From Avibacterium avium (GTDB lineage: Bacteria; Pseudomonadota; Gammaproteobacteria; Enterobacterales; Pasteurellaceae): a DNA stretch of 64,000 bases. The stretch lies in assembly GCF_900454535.1 (NCBI RefSeq), contig NZ_UGSP01000001.1, positions 741,501-805,500 of the forward strand, read 5' to 3'. Positions 18,662 through 28,224 of this stretch are shown here, piece by piece; the first letter of the stretch is position 1; every line of letters starts with the position of its first letter. A program made the translations under genes and the position numbers. The notes beneath the pieces are model-generated. The model searched no databases. It saw nothing but the letters and a program-made list of their open reading frames with translations, and was not told the origin of the DNA.

Positions 18662-19303
18662 ATGTCAGATCAAGATTGCATCATTATCGCTATCGCAGGG
18701 GCTTCCGCCTCAGGAAAAAGCCTTATTGCTTCCACCATTCATAAAGAACTTCGTGATGAGCTAAGTTGCGAAGACATTGGCATTATTTCTGAAGATAGCT
18801 ACTACAAAGATCAAACCCACCTTGCTTTTGAAGAGCGCATTAAAACCAATTATGACCACCCAAATTCAATGGATCGCAATTTGTTGTTACAACATTTGCG
18901 CGCCTTAAAAGCGGGGCAAGCGGTGGATATTCCGGTTTATAGCTATGTGGAACACACACGCACGGGCGAAACCACCCATTTCAAACCGAAAAAAGTGATT
19001 ATTTTAGAAGGCATTTTGTTGCTCACGGACGAACGCATTCGCCAAGAAGCGAGTATTTCAGTATTCGTGGATACGCCGTTAGATATTTGTTTTATCCGCC
19101 GTTTAAAACGTGATATGGAAGAGCGTGGGCGTTCTTTGCAATCAGTGGTGGATCAATATCGTGCCACTGTGCGCCCTATGTTCTTACAATTTATCGAGCC
19201 GTCTAAACAATATGCCGATATTGTTGTTCCACGCGGTGGGAAAAACCGTATTGCAATCAATATGTTAAAAGCACAAATTAGACACCTGCTGAAAAGCAAA
19301 TAG
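18662..19303 (+). CDS. udk: Udk, uridine/cytidine kinase
   Basis: Phosphorylates uridine and cytidine in pyrimidine salvage. It has 213 residues from the ATG at 18662; an in-frame TTG 12 bases upstream has no advantage. Motifs: P-loop [20 protein letters not shown], the nucleoside-binding NYDHPNSMD and [16 protein letters not shown] at 18619-18624 lies in the upstream region. It begins an operon with dcd (eight bases on) and an asmA-like gene. Confidence 0.96.
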   Translation: MSDQDCIIIAIAGASASGKSLIASTIHKELRDELSCEDIGIISEDSYYKDQTHLAFEERIKTNYDHPNSMDRNLLLQHLRALKAGQAVDIPVYSYVEHTRTGETTHFKPKKVIILEGILLLTDERIRQEASISVFVDTPLDICFIRRLKRDMEERGRSLQSVVDQYRATVRPMFLQFIEPSKQYADIVVPRGGKNRIAINMLKAQIRHLLKSK

Positions 19304-19311
19304 GGGGCAAA

Positions 19312-19896
19312 ATGAGATTGTGTGATACCGACATTGAACGTTATTTAGATGAAGGCATTATCAGTTTAACGCCGCGCCCAGATAACGACAAAATCAATGG
19401 TGCAACCGTTGATGTGCGCTTGGGCAATTCTTTCCGCGTGTTTCGTGAGCATACTGCGCCTTACATTGATTTAAGCGGCAAAAAAGAAGAAGTTTCTGCC
19501 CAACTTGAAGCGGTGATGAGCGATGAAATTCTCATTGATGATGGAGAAGCTTTTTTTCTTCACCCCGGTGAACTAGCGCTTGCCACCACCTTTGAAGCGG
19601 TATCCTTGCCCGCCAATATTATCGGTTGGCTAGATGGGCGCTCTTCCCTTGCCCGCCTAGGATTAATGGTACACGTTACGGCACACCGTATCGATCCCGG
19701 TTGGAATGGGCGTATTGTGCTGGAATTTTACAATTCAGGCAAACTGCCTTTAGCATTGCGTCCGAAAATGGTGATTGGTGCATTGAGTTTTGAAGTGCTA
19801 AGTGGTGAGGCGGCGCGTCCTTATAATCGCCGTCAAGATGCCAAATATAAAGATCAGCAAAATGCGGTGGCCAGCCGTATTGATAAGGATAAATAA
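19312..19896 (+). CDS. dcd: Dcd, dCTP deaminase
   Basis: Deaminates dCTP to dUTP, the main route to dUMP for thymidylate synthesis in enteric-type bacteria. It has 194 residues. Conserved elements: [11 protein letters not shown], the catalytic region [23 protein letters not shown] (Arg, Ser and Glu residues of the trimeric active site) and [11 protein letters not shown]. The gene sits between udk and an asmA-like gene with very short gaps; the same order is known in H. influenzae. Confidence 0.97.
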   Translation: MRLCDTDIERYLDEGIISLTPRPDNDKINGATVDVRLGNSFRVFREHTAPYIDLSGKKEEVSAQLEAVMSDEILIDDGEAFFLHPGELALATTFEAVSLPANIIGWLDGRSSLARLGLMVHVTAHRIDPGWNGRIVLEFYNSGKLPLALRPKMVIGALSFEVLSGEAARPYNRRQDAKYKDQQNAVASRIDKDK

Positions 19897-19899
19897 ACA

Positions 19900-21210
19900 A
19901 TGAAAAAGAAAGCAATATGGCTAATCGCACTGTTGTGCGTGGGGCTGTGCTTTCTTTTTTGGCAGAAATCCCGTTTAACGGCGCAGCTTTCTGAGCGCCT
20001 TGCGCAGCAGCATATCCAAGTGGCACAAGTGGAAAGCCAGCTTTTCCCCACTCAACTATCCTTACATAATGTTAAGTTTCAACAAAAAGCGCGGTGGTTT
20101 TTCTTTGAAAAAATCGTGCTTGAACTCAATCCCACCGCGTTGCTTGGCGGTGAGCTTAAGCTCAATGAAATTCAACTACACAACGGCAATATTGCTAACT
20201 CCCAATGGCAAGGGCTAAATGTTAGCCTAAAACCCACCGCACTTTCTTGGCAGGACATCGCCCATTTACTCAATGCCTTACCACAAAATTCCCCGCTGAA
20301 TTTGCAGAAACCCGTGCAAATGGCGTTTAGCGCACAAGCAACACGAGCAGCAAGCCAGATCCAGTTACAAGGCAATGTACAGCTTTCTCATAATGGCCTA
20401 GTATTTGAACAGCTTGCAGGACAATGGCAGTTTGAACGCCCCCTTTATGGTGATGTGAAAACAATGGCGTTACAGTTAAAACAAGGGCATTTACGCAATG
20501 AAGTGCAAGGCGAAACGAACCGCTATCAGCTTGATTTCACGGATTTGAGCATTAACCAAGTTCCCTTTTCACAAGGAAAAATTCTGCTTGAATTTCAACC
20601 GCACTTTATCAATGGCAAACTTTCCTTAGCACCGCAAGGAAATGTGGATTTCCAATTTTATCAACAACCCGATCGCGTTCAGTTTTCTGCACAAAATATC
20701 GCCGTAGAACAATGGCTTGCTTTGTTTAAGTTGCCTGTGCTAGCAACAGGGCAGGCGCAATTAAAAGGGGAAGTGGTACTCGTTGATCAACAAATTGAGC
20801 AAGGGCAGGCAAGCTTACAAATCGTCAATGGTAAGGTGAAAAACGTGAATTTGTTAGCCATTGTGGCACAACGTTTGCCGATTAATTATGATTCCGCACG
20901 TTTACAAAATATGGATTCACCCTTTGAGCTGCTTACCGCTCAGCTAATTTGGGATCAGAAAAAAATGCAATGGCAGAATTTGCAATTACGGGATCCTTAT
21001 TTTCAGCTCACGGGCGAAGGTACGGTGGATCAAGTGAGCCAACAATGTGATTTTCTCGTTAATCTCAATTTGCGTGAGAAAAAATATCAAAACTTCCGCT
21101 TGCCGTTGCATTTCTTCGGTGATTGCCATTCGCCGCAATATAAAATTGAGTCCACCCAAGGCTTAAAAAAACAGCTCAAAGATTTATTCAAACAACGCTT
21201 TTCTCGCTGA
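19900..21210 (+). CDS. AsmA-family protein
   Basis: Protein of 436 residues with one N-terminal membrane anchor (WLIALLCVGLCFLFW) and a long beta-rich periplasmic part. The N-terminal AsmA pattern (anchor, then QVESQLFPTQLSLHNVKF) and the C-terminal AsmA_2-type segment (INYDSARLQNMDSPFELLTA) are visible. AsmA-like proteins are now seen as bridge-like lipid carriers between inner and outer membrane; that role for this member is inference. It follows dcd by three bases. A USS lies in the coding sequence near 20235. Confidence 0.82.
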   Translation: MKKKAIWLIALLCVGLCFLFWQKSRLTAQLSERLAQQHIQVAQVESQLFPTQLSLHNVKFQQKARWFFFEKIVLELNPTALLGGELKLNEIQLHNGNIANSQWQGLNVSLKPTALSWQDIAHLLNALPQNSPLNLQKPVQMAFSAQATRAASQIQLQGNVQLSHNGLVFEQLAGQWQFERPLYGDVKTMALQLKQGHLRNEVQGETNRYQLDFTDLSINQVPFSQGKILLEFQPHFINGKLSLAPQGNVDFQFYQQPDRVQFSAQNIAVEQWLALFKLPVLATGQAQLKGEVVLVDQQIEQGQASLQIVNGKVKNVNLLAIVAQRLPINYDSARLQNMDSPFELLTAQLIWDQKKMQWQNLQLRDPYFQLTGEGTVDQVSQQCDFLVNLNLREKKYQNFRLPLHFFGDCHSPQYKIESTQGLKKQLKDLFKQRFSR

Positions 21211-21267
21211 GTAAAATCTAAACTTCCGTGCTAGAATAGCCCACTTTTTTGCTAACCCAAATTTAAA

Positions 21268-22452
21268 ATGTTATCTCCCAAAATTGTTCGCCGTGTAAAA
21301 TTATGGCGTGTTATTTGTATGGCGTTTTCTGCCTTTATTTTTAACACCACTGAGTTTATCCCTGTGGCGCTGCTTTCCGATATTGCCGAAAGTTTCCAAA
21401 TGCCCGTCAGCCAAACAGGGCTGATGATCACCATTTATGCGTGGATTGTTTCCTTGCTTTCCTTGCCCTTTATGCTGCTCACCGCCAAGTTAGAGCGGCG
21501 TAGTTTGCTGATTAAGCTGTTTATTCTCTTTATTGTGAGTCATATTTTGTCTTGCGTGGCGTGGAATTTCCAAGTGCTGCTGATTTCTCGCATTGGCATT
21601 GCGATTTCTCATTCTATATTTTGGGCGATCACCGCTTCGCTCACCGTTCGCCTTGCACCAAAAGATAAAAAAGCACAAGCGCTCGGCTTGTTAGCAATGG
21701 GCAGCGCCTTGGCGATGGTGTTAGGCTTGCCCTTAGGGCGTATCATTGGGCAATGGCTTGGCTGGCGTACCACCTTTGGCGTGATTGGCGTGGTGGCGTT
21801 TATCGTATTGATTTTTCTATATAAATTATTACCGCACTTAGTGAGCAAAAACGCCGGCACATTAAAAAGCGTTCCGCTATTATTTAAACGTCCGTTGTTG
21901 GTGGGATTATTTGTTCTCACCGCCATTGTGATTTCTGCCCATTTCACCGCATACAGCTATGTTGAACCTTTTATGATGCAAGAAGTGAGCATCGCCCCAA
22001 CGGAAACCACCTTGATTTTATTGCTGTTTGGCTGCGCAGGAATGATCGCCAGTATGCTATTTAGCCGTTTTCACCGCTTCGGGCCAGCAAAATTTCTGCT
22101 GATTGCAATGAGCAGTCTAGCTCTTTCACTCTTTGCTTTAGTGCTATTAAAAGGCCATTCCGCCTTTACTTATCCGTTAGTGCTATTGTGGGGCATTGGC
22201 ATTGCAGGCATCGGCTTGAGCTTGCAAATTCGCATTTTACAACTCGCGCCAGATGCCACGGATGTCGCAATGGCGATTTTCTCAGGCATTTATAATATTG
22301 GCATTGGCGGCGGCGCATTGCTCGGCAACCAAGTAATGCAACATTTGGGGCTGTCTTATATTGGAATGGTGGGCGGTATTTTTGCCTTGGTTAGCATTAT
22401 GCTATTTTTGGCGATTCATTTTAAATACCGCTATTTGCCTATTTCACGCTAA
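21268..22452 (+). CDS. MFS efflux transporter, SotB type
   Basis: Twelve-segment major facilitator of 394 residues. The N-terminal NTTEFIPVALLSDIAESFQM and the loop PLGRIIGQWLGWR are typical of the SotB/SetA-like sugar efflux group of drug-proton antiporters. H. influenzae has the matching gene at the same place after dcd and the AsmA protein. Substrate is unproven; sugars or arabinose-like compounds are suggested by E. coli SotB. An ATG at 21268 is the only sensible start, with no clear ribosome binding site. Confidence 0.85.
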   Translation: MLSPKIVRRVKLWRVICMAFSAFIFNTTEFIPVALLSDIAESFQMPVSQTGLMITIYAWIVSLLSLPFMLLTAKLERRSLLIKLFILFIVSHILSCVAWNFQVLLISRIGIAISHSIFWAITASLTVRLAPKDKKAQALGLLAMGSALAMVLGLPLGRIIGQWLGWRTTFGVIGVVAFIVLIFLYKLLPHLVSKNAGTLKSVPLLFKRPLLVGLFVLTAIVISAHFTAYSYVEPFMMQEVSIAPTETTLILLLFGCAGMIASMLFSRFHRFGPAKFLLIAMSSLALSLFALVLLKGHSAFTYPLVLLWGIGIAGIGLSLQIRILQLAPDATDVAMAIFSGIYNIGIGGGALLGNQVMQHLGLSYIGMVGGIFALVSIMLFLAIHFKYRYLPISR

Positions 22453-22512
22453 TTTATTGGTAAGAAATAGGCATTTTATCCATTTTGTATATTGAAAAGT
22501 GCGCTGAAAAAA

Positions 22513-23340
22513 TTACAGATTTTTATCTGCAAACTGCACTTTTAAGACTTCTACAATGCCAGCTTCATCATTGCTTGTGGTGGTGAGCTTGGCTTGATGT
22601 TTTACTTCATCTTCCGCATTGCCCATCGCCACGCCTAATCCCACAGCGGTAAGCATACTGATGTCATTGTGGTTATCGCCAAATGCAATCACTTGCTGCG
22701 GTGCAATTTGCCATTGATTTAATACTTCTAACAATCTTGCCCCTTTGGTATTGCCAGCGTTGGCAATATCCACACGATCCACCCAAGACCATTCACAGCT
22801 AAATTGCTCAATCGGCAATTCTGCCACCACTTGGTTCATAATGTCTTTGTTTTGCGCACTAATTACGCACTTCCAGATTGGTTTGTCGTGATCGATCACA
22901 TCTTGAATACTTTCTACTTTTCGCACTAAAGGACGGACATTTTCAGGACAGCTGGCCACCCATTTCAGAAATTTTTCCATATGCGGATTGAGCTCAGCAT
23001 AATTCATCGCATTGCGAGAATACATTAATAAATGGCAATGGTGCTTGGTTGCCGTGTCATAAATTTGCTGCGCTTGTTGTTGCGAAAGTGGATTGGCCGC
23101 CAGCACCTTGCCATTTTGCACATCATAAACATAGGTGCCGTTGCAACAAATAATCGGCGTGGTTAAACCCAGTTCCACATAATAAGGAATTACCGCCGTA
23201 TGGTGTCGCCCTGTTACCAACAACACTTTAACACCTTGCTGTTGCAACTTAGCGATCGCCTGTTTATTTTCCGCAAGAATCTGTCCTTGCGAATTGAGCA
23301 ATGTGCCATCTAAATCAAAAGCGACTGCTTGGTAGTTCAT
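22513..23340 (-). CDS. ybhA: YbhA-type HAD phosphatase (pyridoxal phosphate phosphatase)
   Basis: Cof-type haloacid-dehalogenase phosphatase of 275 residues. HAD motif I is DLDGTLLNSQG, motif II the TGR of LLVTGRHH, motif III includes the Lys of NTKGARL, and motif IV is GDNHNDISML. The stretch TPIICCNGTYVYD and the CEWSWVDRVDIANAGNTKG block match E. coli YbhA closely, a phosphatase acting on pyridoxal 5'-phosphate and sugar phosphates. It is a single gene transcribed leftward towards the sotB-like gene. Confidence 0.88.
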   Translation of the reverse strand: MNYQAVAFDLDGTLLNSQGQILAENKQAIAKLQQQGVKVLLVTGRHHTAVIPYYVELGLTTPIICCNGTYVYDVQNGKVLAANPLSQQQAQQIYDTATKHHCHLLMYSRNAMNYAELNPHMEKFLKWVASCPENVRPLVRKVESIQDVIDHDKPIWKCVISAQNKDIMNQVVAELPIEQFSCEWSWVDRVDIANAGNTKGARLLEVLNQWQIAPQQVIAFGDNHNDISMLTAVGLGVAMGNAEDEVKHQAKLTTTSNDEAGIVEVLKVQFADKNL

Positions 23341-23378
23341 TTTTTTATCCTTTTATTTTTTGAGTTTGTTAGATAAAA

Positions 23379-23405
23379 ATATCGCAGGCCATTTACCTGC
23401 GATAT
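23379..23405 (-). terminator. Terminator of cysS
   Basis: ATATCGCAGG and CCTGCGATAT around a 7-base loop. On the minus strand it is followed by TTTTT and lies just after the cysS stop. Confidence 0.85.
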
Positions 23406-23411
23406 GTTTGT

Positions 23412-24791
23412 TTACTGCTTGCGCCAAGTCGTACCATTTGCACCGTCTTCTAACACAATGCCCATTGCATTGAGCTGATTGCGGGCTTCATCGGCAGCGG
23501 CCCAATTTTTGGCAGCGCGGGCTTCGTTACGTTGTTTGATTAAGGCTTCGATTTTTGCCACTTCATCATCGTCAGCACCTGCTTGTAAGAAACTTTCAGG
23601 ATCTTGTTGTAATAAGCCTAAAATATCACCTAATTCACGCAAACGTGCAGCAAGTTGATTTGCTTTGGTTTTATCTTCCCCTTTTAATTTATTGATTTCA
23701 CGCGCCATTTCAAATAGCACAGAAATAGCATTTGGCGTGTTGAAATCATCGTCCATTGCCTCTTTAAATTGGGCGACAAATTCTTCACCGCCTTGTGGAG
23801 CGACTGTGGCATCAGTGTCGCGTAATGCGGTATATAAACGCTCTAATGCGCCTTGCGCAAGGTTAAGGTTTTCCTCGCTGTAATTGAGCTGACTACGGTA
23901 ATGGGCGGTGAGTAAGAAATAACGCACCACTTCGCCGTTATAATGATTTAACACATCGCGAATGGTGAAGAAATTGCCAAGAGATTTCGACATTTTTTCT
24001 TTATCCACCATAATCATTCCCGAGTGAATCCAGTAATTGACATATTCACCATCGTGCGCACAGCAGGATTGGGCAATTTCGTTTTCGTGGTGTGGGAACA
24101 TTAAATCGGAGCCACCACCGTGAATATCAAAATGATCGCCTAGCTGTTTGCTGTTCATTGCAGAACACTCAATATGCCAGCCCGGACGGCCTTTGCCCCA
24201 AGGGGAATGCCAGCTTGGTTCATTCGGTTTCGACATTTTCCATAGCACGAAATCCATCGGGTTTTTCTTGATTTCTGAAATCTCAATTCGTGCGCCTGCT
24301 TGAAGTTGGCTGAGATCTTGACGCGATAATTTGCCATATTGCGGAAAACTTTCAATATCAAACATCACATCACCATTTTCTGCCACATAAGCGTGTCCAC
24401 GTTGAATTAATTTCTCAACAATATCAATGATTTCTGGAATATGGTGGGTGGCACGAGGCTCAACATTCGGACGTAAAATATTGAGCGCATCAAAATCACG
24501 GTACATTTCTGTTACCATACGATCCACAAGCTGATCGCAGGTTTCTTTGTTTTCTAAGGCGCGTTTAATGATTTTGTCGTCCACATCGGTAATGTTGCGC
24601 ACATAAGTGAGATCGTAACCCAAATAGCGCAAATAACGTGCAATCACATCAAAACAAACAAAGGTGCGTCCGTGGCCAATATGGCATAAATCATAAACGG
24701 TTACGCCGCACACATACATTCCCACTTTATTTGGGTGAATGGGGGTAAAAACTTCTTTTTCTCGACTTAAGGTATTGAAAATTTTTAGCAT
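23412..24791 (-). CDS. cysS: CysS, cysteinyl-tRNA synthetase
   Basis: Class I aminoacyl-tRNA synthetase charging tRNA-Cys. It has 459 residues. The zinc-binding CGVTVYD and the HIGH motif ([10 protein letters not shown]) lie near the N-terminus, WHIECSAM supplies further zinc ligands, and KMSKS is present in [12 protein letters not shown]. The C-terminal anticodon-binding region is complete ([20 protein letters not shown]). It is divergent from ppiB, as in H. influenzae. Confidence 0.98.
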   Translation of the reverse strand: MLKIFNTLSREKEVFTPIHPNKVGMYVCGVTVYDLCHIGHGRTFVCFDVIARYLRYLGYDLTYVRNITDVDDKIIKRALENKETCDQLVDRMVTEMYRDFDALNILRPNVEPRATHHIPEIIDIVEKLIQRGHAYVAENGDVMFDIESFPQYGKLSRQDLSQLQAGARIEISEIKKNPMDFVLWKMSKPNEPSWHSPWGKGRPGWHIECSAMNSKQLGDHFDIHGGGSDLMFPHHENEIAQSCCAHDGEYVNYWIHSGMIMVDKEKMSKSLGNFFTIRDVLNHYNGEVVRYFLLTAHYRSQLNYSEENLNLAQGALERLYTALRDTDATVAPQGGEEFVAQFKEAMDDDFNTPNAISVLFEMAREINKLKGEDKTKANQLAARLRELGDILGLLQQDPESFLQAGADDDEVAKIEALIKQRNEARAAKNWAAADEARNQLNAMGIVLEDGANGTTWRKQ

Positions 24792-24899
24792 TTGTTTGTT
24801 TCTCTTGAAGTGATGAAATTAGACAAAATAAATGAGCTGGAATTATACCGCACTTTTGTGAAATAATAACCGCCTTTGATACACAAGAGGAATATTACG

Positions 24900-25415
24900 A
24901 TGACAATGGTTACATTACACACAAATTTGGGCGACATCAAAATCGCATTAAACAGCGAAAAAGCGCCGAACACCGTGGAAAACTTCTTAAATTACTGCAA
25001 AAGTGGCTTTTATGATAACACAATTTTCCACCGTGTTATTGATGGTTTTATGATCCAAGGTGGTGGAATGGAAGCGGGTATGCGTGAAAAAAATACCAAC
25101 GCACCAATCAAAAATGAAGCCAACAATCGCCTAAGCAACAAACGTGGCACAATTGCAATGGCGCGCACCTCTGATCCACATTCTGCAACAGCGCAATTCT
25201 TTATTAACGTGGCAGACAACACGTTCTTGGATTATCGTTCAAAAGAAATGTTCGGCAAAGAAGTGGTGCAAGATTGGGGCTATGCCGTGTTCGGTGAAGT
25301 GATTGAAGGAATGGACGTGGTGGATAAAATCAAAGGCGTGAAAACAGGCAACAAAGGTTTCCACCAAGACGTGCCAGTGGACGATGTGGTAATCCAGTCT
25401 GTTACCGTAGAATAA
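24900..25415 (+). CDS. ppiB: PpiB, cytoplasmic cyclophilin (peptidyl-prolyl isomerase B)
   Basis: Catalyses cis-trans isomerisation of Xaa-Pro bonds. It has 171 residues from the ATG at 24900, eight bases after AGAGGA; an upstream in-frame ATG lacks homology. The cyclophilin core is clear: [14 protein letters not shown] (catalytic Arg), [17 protein letters not shown] and [18 protein letters not shown]. No signal peptide, so the cytoplasmic form. Confidence 0.96.
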   Translation: MTMVTLHTNLGDIKIALNSEKAPNTVENFLNYCKSGFYDNTIFHRVIDGFMIQGGGMEAGMREKNTNAPIKNEANNRLSNKRGTIAMARTSDPHSATAQFFINVADNTFLDYRSKEMFGKEVVQDWGYAVFGEVIEGMDVVDKIKGVKTGNKGFHQDVPVDDVVIQSVTVE

Positions 25416-25436
25416 GATTGACGAATATTGATGAAT

Positions 25437-25457
25437 AAAGGAGGCTTGCCTCCTTTT
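25437..25457 (+). terminator. Terminator of ppiB
   Basis: AAAGGAGG-CTTG-CCTCCTTT, followed by T and A-rich sequence. It sits 21 bases after the ppiB stop. Confidence 0.85.
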
Positions 25458-25516
25458 AAAATAGCCAAAATTTCCACCGCACTTTTCTTTTCTCGCACTT
25501 TGCTAAGGAGATCACG

Positions 25517-26134
25517 ATGCAAAATGAAAAATGGTTGCAATGGATAATTGAATTGCAAGGCTTGGCACAAGCGGGCTTGTTTTATTCTAACAATAAATTT
25601 GATTTGGAGCGTTTTCAGCGTATCAGAGAAATCAGCACCGAAATGTTGCAAGCCCAATCGGATTTGCCTTTAGCGCGCGTAACCCAGTTATTTTGCAACG
25701 AAACGGGCTATCAAACGCCAAAAATTGATACCAGAGCGGCAATTTTTCAAGATGATCAAATTTTGCTCGTGCAAGAAGAAAACGGCTTATGGGCATTACC
25801 TGGTGGCTGGTGTGATGTGATTGCCACAGTAAAAGAAAATGTGGTGAAAGAAGTCAAGGAAGAAGCGGGGTTAGATGCCGTCGCCGAATTTGTTATCGCC
25901 TTGCAAGATCACGCGAAAAATAATCCACCAGCTCTTGCGCATAATGTGTGCAAAGTGTTTATTTACTGCCGTGCCACAGGGGGAGAATTTATGCCAAACA
26001 GCGAAACCTTAGCCAGTGGCTATTTTTCCTTACACGACTTACCGCCTTTGGCGACAGGCAAAACCACTGAAGCACAAATAAAAATGTGTTTTCAGGCACA
26101 TCAAGCCGAACATTGGCAGACCATTTTTGATTAA
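25517..26134 (+). CDS. Nudix hydrolase with NUDIX_N-type domain
   Basis: Protein of 205 residues with an N-terminal helical domain (about 1-60) of the kind found before Nudix domains that act on ADP-ribose or similar nucleoside diphosphates linked to X, and a Nudix domain from about 70. The Nudix box region GGWCDVIATVKENVVKEVKE then EAGL keeps the Glu-Glu pair but has Ala where the first box Glu is expected and Lys for Arg. The metal-binding helix is therefore mostly kept but not canonical. AAGGAG precedes the ATG. The next gene, yjjV, starts 13 bases later. Confidence 0.82.
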   Translation: MQNEKWLQWIIELQGLAQAGLFYSNNKFDLERFQRIREISTEMLQAQSDLPLARVTQLFCNETGYQTPKIDTRAAIFQDDQILLVQEENGLWALPGGWCDVIATVKENVVKEVKEEAGLDAVAEFVIALQDHAKNNPPALAHNVCKVFIYCRATGGEFMPNSETLASGYFSLHDLPPLATGKTTEAQIKMCFQAHQAEHWQTIFD

Positions 26135-26147
26135 CAGGAATTCCCCC

Positions 26148-26936
26148 GTGCCATTTTTTGATACTCACACCCACCTCGATTATTTACTTGCGATAACCCA
26201 ACAGCCGTTGGCAGAACTGATGGAAGAAAGCCAACAAGCTGGCGTTGAGAAAATGCTCGTGGTGGCGGTGCAAGCAGAGGATTTTAAAAATATTGAAAAA
26301 ATCACCGCACTTTATCCCCAGCAGCTTTACTATGGCTTGGGCTTGCACCCGTTATATATCAAGCAGCATCGCGTGGCGGATTTAGACTTATTGGCGCAAC
26401 GCCTTGCTAATCGCCCTAAAAATCTCACCGCCGTGGCTGAAATCGGTTTAGAAAAAGGCGTGCCAGAGTTATTAACCCCTGAATTATGGCAAAAACAATG
26501 CGAATTTTTTGAGGCGCAACTGAGCTTAGCCAAAGCCAATCAGTTACCTGTTAATTTACATTCACGCAAATCCCACGAAGATCTTTATCGCTTCTTAAAA
26601 ACCGCACAGCTTAGCGTTACTGGCGTGGTACACGGCTTTTCAGGCAGTTATGAACAAGCCAAACGCTTTGTCGATTTAGGCTATAAAATCGGTGTAGGCG
26701 GCGTCATCACCTACGCCCGCGCCAACAAAACCCGCGAAACTATCAAACGCCTGCCGCTAGACAGCTTATTACTCGAAACCGACAGCCCCGATATGCCCGT
26801 ATTCGGCTTCCAAGGCCAACCCAACCGCCCAATGCGCGTGCGAGAAACGTTCAAGGTATTATGTGAATTAAGGGCAGAAAGTCCAGATGAGATTGAAGCA
26901 CGGATTTGGGGGAATAGTGTTGGGGTATTTGGGTGA
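26148..26936 (+). CDS. yjjV: YjjV, TatD-family metal-dependent hydrolase
   Basis: TatD/TIM-barrel hydrolase of 262 residues, probably a metal-dependent DNase-like enzyme. Metal ligands are seen in FDTHTHLDY (His-x-His), in the Glu of VAEIGLEKG, in VNLHSRKSHED, in VVHGFSGSYEQA and in LLLETDSPDMPV. The C-terminal half matches E. coli YjjV rather than TatD or YcfH. The GTG at 26148, seven bases after AGGA, is the likely start; an ATG 21 bases upstream overlaps the Nudix gene. Confidence 0.88.
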   Translation: MPFFDTHTHLDYLLAITQQPLAELMEESQQAGVEKMLVVAVQAEDFKNIEKITALYPQQLYYGLGLHPLYIKQHRVADLDLLAQRLANRPKNLTAVAEIGLEKGVPELLTPELWQKQCEFFEAQLSLAKANQLPVNLHSRKSHEDLYRFLKTAQLSVTGVVHGFSGSYEQAKRFVDLGYKIGVGGVITYARANKTRETIKRLPLDSLLLETDSPDMPVFGFQGQPNRPMRVRETFKVLCELRAESPDEIEARIWGNSVGVFG

Positions 26937-26942
26937 TTGTTG

Positions 26943-27162
26943 TTTTTCGTTGGGATTGATAACGGCTTTCGCCGTTGGAGACGTCCTTTCTTTTGAGCAA
27001 GCAAAAGAAAGTAGGTCGCTCAACGAGAGAAACCCGTTATTAATTACGCAGAAAAAAGCAATTTAACGATAAAACCAAAACTTTACTTTTCTCCATTCGG
27101 GAACGCAAAAGAAAGGAAGTCGCTCAATGAGCGAAATCCATTATCAATCACACAGAAACAAT
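26943..27162. repeat. Intergenic palindromic repeat element, short form
   Basis: The gap between yjjV and the LysR gene holds a left arm (about 26948-26991, reading GGGATTGATAACGGC... then CCTTTCTTTTG) and two oppositely oriented copies of the same motif (27003-27052 and 27108-27160, reading GAAAGTAGGTCGC... then CCGTTATTAAT). The inner pair can fold on itself through CTTTCTTTTG and CAAAAGAAAG. The same terminal motif bounds the larger element between nrdD and nrdG at 51.6-52.5 kb. No gene is present. Confidence 0.8.
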
Positions 27163-27220
27163 CAATTATCCAAACAACAAAACGCTTTTAAACCAAACAA
27201 AGGAAACTCAAAAGGCGAGA

Positions 27221-28117
27221 TTAATCCACCATTTTCCCCATCAAAAACTCAATCACCGCCGCCACGCGTTTAATCTTTTGGCTGGCTTGAGGGTAATACA
27301 AATAAACAGGCGGGTAGTTGCGCCAATAATCGGTTAATACAGGGATAAAGTCATTTTTATCGGGCAATTGCTGATGAATTGGGGCGAATAAACGCCCGAT
27401 GCCCAACCCCGCGCGTACGCCGTCTGCGATGGTGTCGATGTCGTTGCAGATGATTGGAGTAGGCATTTCCACGCTCACGCTTTCGCCGCCTTGTTCTAAA
27501 ATCAGCGGTAGGATTTGCCCTGTGGTGATGAAGCGGTAGCCGATCAGACGGTGTTGATGCAGGTTATTTCTTTGCGGTTCGCCGTATTGTTGCAGGTAGC
27601 CTTTGGAAACGTATAAACCCTCTTGGAAAGATGGCAATAATTGCCGCGCCACCATATTTTCATCAATTTTATCACCAAAGCGAATGCCCAAATCATAGCC
27701 TGCTTGCACCAAATCCACCGTGCCGTCATAGACGGAAATATCCAAGCAAATATGCGGATAACGCTGGTTAAATTCGGCCAAATAAGGCTGAATAATCAAG
27801 CGGTAAGCAAAACGAGAAAGGGTGATTTTCACCAAGCCTGTGGGTTCGTGTTCTTCGCTGATCAGTGCGTCAAAGCTGTGTTCCAGCTGTGCCATTAATG
27901 AACCCGTTTGGCTCAACAATCGTTGCCCTGCGTCCGTTAGCACCACACGCCGAGTGTTTCGCCAAAACAAGGGCATATCCATTTTTTGTTCCAGCAATTT
28001 CAATGCCTGACTAGCAGAAGGCGTGGTCATTCCCAATGTGCGCGCCGCTTCGCTGATGCTGCCTGCACGGGCAATGGCGTGGAAAATACGCAGTTGTTGG
28101 TAGGTTGAGCTATCCAT
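27221..28117 (-). CDS. LysR-family regulator, divergent from the oxidoreductase at 28225
   Basis: Transcription regulator of 298 residues. The N-terminal winged helix-turn-helix is clear (FHAIARAGSISEAARTLGMT, then SQALKLLEQKM), followed by the LysR substrate-binding fold (SRFAYRLIIQPYLAEFNQRY, GIRFGDKIDENMVARQL). It lies head to head, 107 bases from a flavodoxin-fold reductase gene, the usual arrangement for a regulator and its target. The inducer is unknown. Confidence 0.9.
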   Translation of the reverse strand: MDSSTYQQLRIFHAIARAGSISEAARTLGMTTPSASQALKLLEQKMDMPLFWRNTRRVVLTDAGQRLLSQTGSLMAQLEHSFDALISEEHEPTGLVKITLSRFAYRLIIQPYLAEFNQRYPHICLDISVYDGTVDLVQAGYDLGIRFGDKIDENMVARQLLPSFQEGLYVSKGYLQQYGEPQRNNLHQHRLIGYRFITTGQILPLILEQGGESVSVEMPTPIICNDIDTIADGVRAGLGIGRLFAPIHQQLPDKNDFIPVLTDYWRNYPPVYLYYPQASQKIKRVAAVIEFLMGKMVD

Positions 28118-28224
28118 TGTTAGTTTTTACCTAATTCTGTTTTAGTTATTGTTAGTCTAGCTTAATCAATGGCGCAAGTCTATACTACGCATCAAATTCA
28201 TTCAGAACGCAATAAGGAACAAAA

